A program made the position numbers and the translations under genes. 40,639 nucleotides of DNA from an uncultured bacterium (lineage in GTDB: Bacteria; Muiribacteriota; Ozemobacteria; Ozemobacterales; Ozemobacteraceae), in contig CAMJNS010000012.1 of assembly GCA_946407375.1 (NCBI GenBank), positions 1 through 40,639 of the forward strand, read 5' to 3'. Positions 35,346 to 40,639 of the stretch are shown here, in pieces (position 1 is the stretch's first letter; each line of letters begins with the position of its first letter). Below the pieces are notes generated by a model, which saw nothing but the letters and a program-made list of their open reading frames with translations, was not told the DNA's origin and did no database searches.

Positions 35346-36236
35346 GTGAAGAAAACATTAACAATTGTTTGCTTTGTTTTGTTCGTATCCCCCTTATTCG
35401 CTTTGAGTAATGGTGGTGAAAGACCTAGTGTTTCACCACCTTGGTTTGGTTCTATTGAAGATTTAATAATTGAACAAGCCAAAAAAGTTAATAAAAATAA
35501 TACTGAAGTAAAAAAAGCTAATCCAAACAAAGGCTGGTTTGGAGGAAAGTCAGAACAAGAAAAGGCTATTGAAAAATTAGAAGAGCAAAAAGATCAACTT
35601 AAGAATATTCTTTCATCTCCGTCTAAAAATATTGATAATAAGTATAAAAAATATGAAGTAAAAGATAAAAGTAGTATAGGGGAAAATGTTAAAAAATCAA
35701 ATAATGAGATTGTGGAAATATATTGTTCTTTAGATAACTCAAAATCTTTAATAAATGTGATTCAAAATAAATTGAAAAAGAATAAGAATGACTACATATC
35801 TGCAATAGAATTGTATGAAGTTTATAAAACTTGTTTAACTAATATAATCCAAATGAACGAAGCTTTTTTGAATAAAAAAGCACAATATAGAAGCGTAATT
35901 GATTCTTATATATCTCAAATAATTAAACAAAAAGAAGATGTTAATAAAATTTTAAATTCATCGAATGTTTCTCATACTTCAAATAAAGCAATGTTAGAAG
36001 GAACAATTTCTAATTTGAACAATCTATTGAAATCATTAAATAATGCAAAAGTTAGACTAGAGGAACAAAAACAATGGGTTGGGAATAATTTAGAAATTTT
36101 AAAAGAAAATCTTTCTGTAATTGATGTTACCCTAAAAACAATTAATGTAACAAAGGATAAAACAGACATTGAAAAAACAATTAGCAATGATTTTCTTAAG
36201 TGTAAGTTTTCTTTACCACCTATGATTGAGTTCTAA
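35346..36236 (+). CDS. Secreted coiled-coil protein of unknown function
   Basis: The start is read as GTG 35346, because ATGGAG (35334-35339) then acts as a Shine-Dalgarno 6 nt upstream; an in-frame ATG 35334 would destroy that site and put EF before the basic signal start. The 296-aa product begins VKKTLTIVCFVLFVSPLFAL (signal peptide), has a Pro/Trp stretch (SVSPPWFGSIEDLI, NKGWFGGKSEQEK), then Lys/Glu-rich helices and a helical bundle of about 150 residues (NKMLEGTISNLNNLLKSLNN-like heptads). No family recognised. It is 28 nt after the previous gene. Confidence 0.62.
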   Translation: MKKTLTIVCFVLFVSPLFALSNGGERPSVSPPWFGSIEDLIIEQAKKVNKNNTEVKKANPNKGWFGGKSEQEKAIEKLEEQKDQLKNILSSPSKNIDNKYKKYEVKDKSSIGENVKKSNNEIVEIYCSLDNSKSLINVIQNKLKKNKNDYISAIELYEVYKTCLTNIIQMNEAFLNKKAQYRSVIDSYISQIIKQKEDVNKILNSSNVSHTSNKAMLEGTISNLNNLLKSLNNAKVRLEEQKQWVGNNLEILKENLSVIDVTLKTINVTKDKTDIEKTISNDFLKCKFSLPPMIEF

Positions 36237-36379
36237 AATGAAATGAAGAAAGTAAAAATATATTTAATATTCTTGAAAATCACGGCTTTTTCGACGTTCA
36301 TTAACTAAACCTATAATTTAGTTATATTAAAATATATTTTTTGTGATTGATATGTTGCAAACAATAAAAGGAGTTTATT

Positions 36380-37090
36380 ATGGGTTCTTTTTTTAGATTT
36401 ATTTTTAAATTAATTATCGTTATCGCTATTATATTAGTTGCTTGGCAAATATGGCTTTATTTAACAGCAAATCAAGTTGAAAAGGTTGTTACAACTACTG
36501 TCAAAAAAGGTTTAGATGTAGTCAAGATATTAGCCACATCTAGAGAAAAAGTTAAGGAGTCCATGATTATTGGCTTAGGCGAAGTTAATACAGATAAAAA
36601 GCTTGTTGTTTATACCCAGTCTTTGAATACTGAAATTCATAAGGAAAAAGAGAAACGAATCTTGAATGATTGGCTTTTTTGGGGAACAGCTAGTGTTAAA
36701 GCAAGGTTTTTAGATAATAAAGTCCAATATTATGTTCCATTAGATAATATTAAAGAAGAAAATTTCAGTTTTGATGAATCAAATAGGACCATAAAAATAA
36801 ATTGCCCTAAAGTTGAGATTGACAGAAATATGGTTTATGTCCAAACCGATCCAGCTAAAATTGAAAAAGAAGAAAATGGTTCATGGAATCCATTCGGTCC
36901 GAGTTTAAAGGAAATGAATGATGAAATTATGACTGAAATCAAAAATAAAGTAATATTTGATGCAAGACATACACTTTATATTGAAAAAGCTGAAAGAGAA
37001 GCAAAAATAGCTTTAGAAAAACTGTTTTATCCTGTTTTCGATGAATTTTTACGAAAAGAAAATCTAAAGTTGGAACTGATTATGCCTTGA
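36380..37090 (+). CDS. DUF4230-like membrane-anchored protein, paralogue 4
   Basis: A 236-aa protein, the shortest of the set. An N-terminal TM helix (FRFIFKLIIVIAIILVAWQI) is followed directly by a short helix and the shared core: KLVVYTQSLNTEIH, KVQYYVPLDNI, VEIDRNMVYVQTDPAKI, GSWNPFGPS, and the helix ending FLRKENLKLELIMP. It resembles paralogue 1 most in architecture (both have GSW.P.GP). AAGGAG is 8 nt before the ATG. 143 nt of AT-rich DNA upstream contain a small TAAATT-type dyad but no clear terminator. Confidence 0.68.
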   Translation: MGSFFRFIFKLIIVIAIILVAWQIWLYLTANQVEKVVTTTVKKGLDVVKILATSREKVKESMIIGLGEVNTDKKLVVYTQSLNTEIHKEKEKRILNDWLFWGTASVKARFLDNKVQYYVPLDNIKEENFSFDESNRTIKINCPKVEIDRNMVYVQTDPAKIEKEENGSWNPFGPSLKEMNDEIMTEIKNKVIFDARHTLYIEKAEREAKIALEKLFYPVFDEFLRKENLKLELIMP

Positions 37091-37118
37091 AAGCTATTGC
37101 ATTAAAACAAAATACTAG

Positions 37119-37147
37119 ATTGCTGTGATAACTGCAATAACAGCAAT
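37119..37147. other. Hairpin after the DUF4230-like cluster
   Basis: ATTGCTGT (37119-37126) pairs with ACAGCAAT (37140-37147). No T-run follows. The rest of 37091-37341 shows no gene. Confidence 0.4.
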
Positions 37148-37341
37148 AACGGATATGACTGTGACTATGCTGAAATATAAACAAAAACAATTCTATAACC
37201 CCTTTCCTAGATTCTGTTAACTTATTTTTTGATGCAAGAATTAAGTTGGCTTTGAGAGTATGTTAAAGCATAGTCTTTCATTACTAAAATAATTCTCCTA
37301 TTTTGCTCTCTCATCTTATTATAATAATTAAGGAGCTAAAA

Positions 37342-37716
37342 ATGAATACCGAAAACTATGAAGTTGAAGAAAACTTATTACCTAAAATAAAAGAAGCTGT
37401 AGATATTTTTCTTCAAGCAAATGATTATAATGTTAGAGAGCACTACATATTTGAAGATATTAATTATGCTTATGAATTATGTGAAACTTTGAATAAGTTG
37501 TTTGAAGACTCATTGCTTGAAGGTTATGAATTTAACCTACCTACCGAAGAACAATGGAAATATGCTTATCGAGCTGGAACTACTACAGCTTTGAATATTG
37601 TTAGGGGTGGAAGTTCTAATGACAAGCCAAGTCATTGCCGTTCTGCTTATAGAAGAAGCGCTCCTGCAATGAGAGAACAGGGGTTCTGCTTAGCCCTTGT
37701 TCCAAAAGAAAAATAA
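37342..37716 (+). CDS. Internally deleted formylglycine-generating-enzyme-like (SUMF1/EgtB fold) protein
   Basis: The start is ATG 37342 (AAGGAG 7 nt upstream), 124 aa. The first 70 residues are helical and acidic. Then comes YEFNLPTEEQWKYAYRAGTT, the entry of the FGE-sulfatase domain (LPTExEWExAxRAGT), followed at once by IVRGGSSNDKPSHCRSAYRR and a GFCLALV end, the closing part of the domain (RGGSW....CRSA.R.....GFRL). About 100 residues that normally lie between are missing, including most of the active site. Probably a remnant or a degraded accessory protein rather than an enzyme, although the frame is intact. Confidence 0.7.
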   Translation: MNTENYEVEENLLPKIKEAVDIFLQANDYNVREHYIFEDINYAYELCETLNKLFEDSLLEGYEFNLPTEEQWKYAYRAGTTTALNIVRGGSSNDKPSHCRSAYRRSAPAMREQGFCLALVPKEK

Positions 37717-37784
37717 TGAACTGAGTTCTGTTTGCAATAAGACAATTTTCAGACCATTGGTTGACTTGAGAAATGAAAAAAAAA

Positions 37785-37820
37785 TTGTCATATAATTATT
37801 ATATAATTATAATTTAATTA
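37785..37820 (+). promoter_or_regulatory. AT-rich promoter/operator region of brnTA
   Basis: TTGTCA (37785-37790), 17-nt spacer, TATAAT (37808-37813), then only 6 nt to the ATG. The stretch 37791-37820 is almost purely AT and repetitive with several TATAAT-like words. BrnTA operons are known to be autoregulated by BrnA. Confidence 0.4.
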
Positions 37821-38104
37821 TGATTAAGTTTGAATGGGATGAAAACAAAAACAGTATTAACAAGAAGAAGCACAGAATTTCCTTTGAAGAGGCTAAAACT
37901 GTGTTTTATGACAATAATGCTTTGCTTATATAAGATCCAGAACACTCAGAAACAGAAGATAGGTGTATTCTTCTCGGTCTAAGCAAGAGCCTAAATCTAC
38001 TTGTCGTTTGCCACTGCTACAGATGTTCCGAAACTGTAATAAGAATTATATCGGCACGAAAGGCAACAAAAAATGAAACTAAGCAATACAATGAAGGAGT
38101 CTGA
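37820..38104 (+). pseudogene. brnT: brnT toxin gene with premature stop
   Basis: The frame gives MIKFEWDENKNSINKKKHRI, SFEEAKTVFYDNNALLI, TAA at 37931, then DPEHSETEDRCILLGLSKSL, LVVCHCYRCSETVIRIISAR and KATKNETKQYNEGV to a TGA at 38104. This is a complete BrnT (DUF497, RelE-fold ribonuclease toxin) interrupted by one nonsense codon at position 38, just where homologues have a D or Y before DPxHS. No other damage is visible, so the change is recent, or a sequence error. The intact antitoxin gene starts 1 nt downstream. Confidence 0.88.
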
Positions 38105-38105
38105 A

Positions 38106-38315
38106 ATGAAAGCAGAATATGATTTTTCAAATGCTAGGAAAAACCCTTATGCAAAGAAGCTTAAAAAGCAGATTACTATTAATATTGATTCTGACACAAT
38201 AGACTATTTCAAATCTCAGTCTGATAGTTCAGGTATTCCCTACCAGACTTTGATTAACTTGTATCTTGCCGAATGTGCAATTAACAAAAAACAGCTTCAT
38301 TTTTCTTGGGCATAG
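38106..38315 (+). CDS. brnA: BrnA antitoxin
   Basis: The start is set at ATG 38106 (MKAEYDFSNARKNPYAKKLK), 69 aa, with AAGGAG 6 nt upstream; an in-frame ATG at 38073 lies inside brnT and lacks a ribosome site. The KKQITINIDSDTIDYFKSQS and GIPYQTLINLYLAECA segments form the ribbon-helix-helix DNA-binding end that represses the operon. BrnA binds and neutralises BrnT. Intact here although the toxin is broken. Confidence 0.88.
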   Translation: MKAEYDFSNARKNPYAKKLKKQITINIDSDTIDYFKSQSDSSGIPYQTLINLYLAECAINKKQLHFSWA

Positions 38316-38398
38316 TAATAGCAACTTCTTTTTGTTTATCTCTACCATTGTTAAATATATAGTAAACGACATTTATAACTAGGATTATATTTTTATTA

Positions 38399-38483
38399 CT
38401 GGATTGCCACGCCTTCTACTACGACTCGCTGACCTCCTATCGCTTGCTTGCATAGGCACCTCCTTGGACTTATCGCAATGACG
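38399..38483. repeat. Long REP-like element, inverse orientation
   Basis: Ends CTGGATTGCCACG and CGCAATGACG enclose a long GC-richer interior with its own partial repeats (CTCCTATCGC, GCACCTCC). The rest of 38316-38650 is AT-rich and without a gene. Confidence 0.75.
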
Positions 38484-38650
38484 GTTTAATCATAGGCTAC
38501 ATTTTTATCGCTTCATTTATCGTGTCATTTATCAACTCAAAATGATACGATAAAATTTTAGATATTTAAAAACAGAGAAATATATATTGATTATGATTAG
38601 TATCATTCCGACGGGACGATAATTCCCAACAACAATAACTACAAAATCTG

Positions 38651-39559
38651 TTATTTCTTGTTTTTGAAATTAGTATTCAAGACTTCTTCAAACTGCTTTA
38701 CTGTCATATTCATTTGTTTGGCAGCTTGTTCTTTTGTGAGCAGACCTTGTTTTACTAAATTAGACAATAATTGAAGCTGGCCTTTTTTAATTCCCTTCTT
38801 TATTCCTCTTCTTTCGCCTTTCATTGTGGCGGTATAATACTGGCTCCAAGCCGACCTTTTATGGTCGATATACCTATCATATCTCTGTCGTTCCTCTTTG
38901 GTCATCTTCATCACATCTAAGGCTTTGCCGGCTTCTTTTATTCCTTTTGCCTTAAAGTTAGACTTGATTGCTGAGTTTTTCAAAAGATACATCCATTCGT
39001 CCAAAGGACTTTTGGCTACATCGTCAAAATTGTTTACCTTGATAATGTAATATTCAGGGAATAGGTCGTCGGGATATTCCTTCTTGAAAGTTGCTTTCTG
39101 TTCAGTGTTAAGTTTCAGTCTCTTGTTGTTATGAAGACCATAGAAAGTTGTTCCGCCTTTATAGATATAGTCACTGCCTTCTCCGAGATTGAAATAAAGA
39201 ATATTTATGGAAATAACTTTAACAACTTCCTTATATTTTTTGCCTTCACCGAGATGTTCACAGATAGTTTTTGAAGTTGCATACAGAATTCTCTGGAAAA
39301 AGTCGAATTCATCGTCGAACTGCACTTCAACTATAATTATTTCGCCTTTGCTGTTTTTAACTTTTATATCGACCCGGTTAAATTTATCTTTTTCATCGTC
39401 TTTGTTGCTTTCGCTTTCAAGGACTTCGAGTATCTTGATATCGTCAAAAAGTAGTTCTGAAAGGAAACCTTCTAAAACAACAAAATTTGCCTTGCTTCTA
39501 AGCAGACGTTTAATAGCCCAGTCGAATGATACAAGCTGTCTTTCGATGACTTTTCCCAT
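38651..39559 (-). CDS. Rpn-family PD-(D/E)XK nuclease / putative transposase
   Basis: The 302-aa protein opens with SFDWAIKRLLRSKANFVVLE and has the PD-(D/E)XK core with Asp64 and E78-x-Q80 (RVDIKVKNSKGEIIIVEVQ), then YATSKTICEHLGEG. It fits the PDDEXK_2 / Rpn (recombination-promoting nuclease) family. The C-terminus has the usual variable tail: GERRGIKKGIKKGQLQLL followed by GLLTKEQAAKQMNMTVKQFE, a small HTH-like end. AGGAG lies 7 nt before the ATG. Members promote RecA-independent recombination in E. coli and are common next to repeats. No inverted repeats bounding it were seen. Confidence 0.88.
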   Translation of the reverse strand: MGKVIERQLVSFDWAIKRLLRSKANFVVLEGFLSELLFDDIKILEVLESESNKDDEKDKFNRVDIKVKNSKGEIIIVEVQFDDEFDFFQRILYATSKTICEHLGEGKKYKEVVKVISINILYFNLGEGSDYIYKGGTTFYGLHNNKRLKLNTEQKATFKKEYPDDLFPEYYIIKVNNFDDVAKSPLDEWMYLLKNSAIKSNFKAKGIKEAGKALDVMKMTKEERQRYDRYIDHKRSAWSQYYTATMKGERRGIKKGIKKGQLQLLSNLVKQGLLTKEQAAKQMNMTVKQFEEVLNTNFKNKK

Positions 39560-39679
39560 AGATTAACTCCTGATACTGCAATTATAACATAAATGCTTGT
39601 TAAAGCAAGAAAGTTAAACAGAGCAAACGCAAACTTTTTCTTTTATTAATCAGTGTTACCAATAATGCTTTATTTTTGT

Positions 39680-39870
39680 AGCACCTTCCAGGTGCTTTGA
39701 ATATATATCATCTAGTCCGTGGGTGTCTTTGACACCCACGGTTATTAAAATAGTGCCCTCCAGGCACAACTTTTTCTAAAAAAGCGACTGAAAGTCGCAA
39801 CTTTAATAACCTAGGGCGTTGAAAACGCCCTAGGTATAGATACTATTAATAATATGTGCCTGGAAGGCAC
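39680..39870. repeat. Cluster of six hairpins
   Basis: Perfect stems with short loops: 39680-39696 (7 bp, TCC loop), 39717-39741 (11 bp, TTT), 39753-39767 (5 bp), 39784-39798 (6 bp, GAA), 39810-39834 (11 bp, GAA), 39856-39870 (6 bp). The third and sixth are inverted copies of each other with one change; the first has the same TTCCAGG centre with compensatory stem changes. The rest of 39560-39936 holds no gene. Confidence 0.9.
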
Positions 39871-39936
39871 TACATCTTAAAACACTGATTATTAGTTAAA
39901 AAAGATTGTGCTTGCCCTGCTTTTCATATTTGGATG

Positions 39937-40395
39937 TTAGACTTCGAAAATTTCTATTTTGTCTAGTTCTAGTCCTTCAACAGTAGAGCTAACAAAATCA
40001 CGAATGGTTTTTTTCTGGTCTTCATTGATTAAGGTGCATGGCTTTAACTTAAGAGTTACAATTGCTGAAAATTTTTCTGAACCAGTATTAAAAGCATTTT
40101 TTTGTGGTTCAAAAACAACTATTGCATCTTCTATAGGTTTCATTATTTTTAATGCATTTACAATTTTCTCACTTAAATCAGTTAGAAGATAATAATCTAC
40201 AACTTTGACTTTATCTGGTTCAAGTCCGTCTACTGCAGAGCTAACAAAAATACTTATTGATTTTTTTTGATTTTCATTTATTAAAGAGTTAGGTTTTTGT
40301 TTAAGTATTACATTAGCAGAAGGTTTTCGGTTTTCCTTATTGGAATACATTTGGGGCAAATCAAGATATACTCTAGCTTCTTCTATAGTTTCCAT
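39937..40395 (-). CDS. FliF/YscJ-like fragment with duplicated ring-building motif
   Basis: From ATG 40395 the frame gives METIEEARVYLDLPQ, NRKPSANVILKQKPNSLINE, then IFVSSAVDGLEPDKVKVVD. This matches the FliF (flagellar MS-ring) domain ESARVHLVLP...ASVVLKL.PG..L...Q...I..LVSSSVEGL.P..VTVVD. The second half repeats it: SEKIVNALKIMKPIEDAIVV, KFSAIVTLKLKPCTLINEDQ, DFVSSTVEGLELDKIEIFEV. The frame stays open upstream to 40614 and that part is also FliF-like (YKISKTTNEIFVLDTD, ETKYIRNLQEKIEKALKVME), but it has no start codon before a TAA at 40615. So the 5' end is missing or altered at the heptamer repeat. No TM helix. Probably a remnant of a larger gene, or a small FliF-like protein. Confidence 0.65.
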   Translation of the reverse strand: METIEEARVYLDLPQMYSNKENRKPSANVILKQKPNSLINENQKKSISIFVSSAVDGLEPDKVKVVDYYLLTDLSEKIVNALKIMKPIEDAIVVFEPQKNAFNTGSEKFSAIVTLKLKPCTLINEDQKKTIRDFVSSTVEGLELDKIEIFEV

Positions 40396-40619
40396 TACTT
40401 TTAGTGCTTTTTCTATTTTTTCTTGTAGATTTCGTATATATTTTGTTTCTTGTTCGGCAAGATAAATTGGACCATCTTCTTTTAATGAAAGTGATTTTTC
40501 TTCTGAAAGTTTTGATAAAATGTATGATTTATCTGTATCAAGAACAAATATTTCGTTTGTTGTTTTGCTTATTTTATATTTAAATGTAGTTATTGTAGTT
40601 GGTTTTTGTTGTTTTTATA

Positions 40620-40639
40620 TAAGCTGAAAGCCTTAAGCT
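40620..40639. repeat. Heptamers at the window edge (TAAGCTR AAAGCCT)
   Basis: TAAGCTG AAAGCCT TAAGCT, the same units as 13374-13408; the array continues outside the window and abuts the start-less FliF-like frame. Confidence 0.6.

Noticed and set aside
37303..37716. Diversity-generating retroelement target gene
   Set aside because: The FGE-like fold is suggestive, but there is no reverse transcriptase, template repeat or A-to-N pattern in the window.
37820..38104. Stop-codon recoding (selenocysteine or TGA/TAA reassignment) in brnT
   Set aside because: The codon is TAA, and many intact genes in the window end with TAA or TGA, so the standard code holds; a mutation is simpler.
38651..39559. 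Complete insertion sequence around the Rpn-family gene
   Set aside because: No terminal inverted repeats or target duplication found on the flanks.
341..40639. Sigma-54 (-24/-12, TGGCAC-N5-TTGC) promoters expected because rpoN is present
   Set aside because: By-eye search of intergenic regions gave no convincing match; a PWM scan would be needed.

Overview
The window is AT-rich bacterial DNA (genetic code 11) from a diderm. The evidence is a sigma-54 gene next to an OstA/LptA-like gene, lipoprotein and signal-peptide genes, a bacterial alpha-2-macroglobulin and a FliF-like fragment. No rRNA or tRNA gene was found, so the phylum cannot be fixed. The mix of AT-rich housekeeping genes, very large lipoproteins, palindromic intergenic repeats and AAA_14, BrnTA, MNT/HEPN and Rpn genes would fit lineages such as Riflebacteria/Ozemobacteria, Elusimicrobiota or spirochaete-like groups. 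That placement is inference only.

Left part (1-16.5 kb), mostly core genome: a truncated EF-G-like GTPase (minus) diverges from rpoN, which is followed by an OstA-like gene, a 196-bp heptanucleotide array and a 1696-aa Ig-like lipoprotein. Then ruvA and yebC (minus) diverge from the tig-clpP-clpX proteolysis/chaperone operon. A tightly overlapping minus-strand operon follows: precorrin-2 dehydrogenase, hemA, hemC (tetrapyrrole/siroheme synthesis).

Middle (16.7-26.8 kb): two coupled genes of unknown function, dapB, a small 82-aa gene with a very strong terminator, an AAA_14/DUF4143 ATPase behind 41-bp direct repeats, a decayed Fic (DUF4172) gene that ends at a palindromic repeat, and a 1750-aa alpha-2-macroglobulin with an intact thioester motif.

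Right part (26.9-40.6 kb), accessory: an MNT antitoxin with a frame-disrupted HEPN toxin, an XRE regulator pseudogene and palindromic elements. Next comes a 9-kb same-strand cluster: an EcsC-family protein, a small two-TM protein, a GTPase with a DUF697-like tail, four paralogous membrane-anchored DUF4230-like proteins and two secreted coiled-coil proteins. This cluster (28.4-37.1 kb) is the best candidate for an undescribed system. It looks like a GTPase-linked envelope or membrane machine with several coiled-coil, periplasm-facing parts. Downstream lie an internally deleted formylglycine-generating-enzyme-like gene, a brnT toxin with a premature stop next to an intact brnA, an Rpn-family nuclease/transposase, an array of six small hairpins and a FliF-like fragment with a duplicated ring-building domain.

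Throughout, intergenic DNA carries two repeat classes: GTCATTGCGAGG-type imperfect palindromes, and arrays built on a strict 7-nt period whose sequence differs from site to site.
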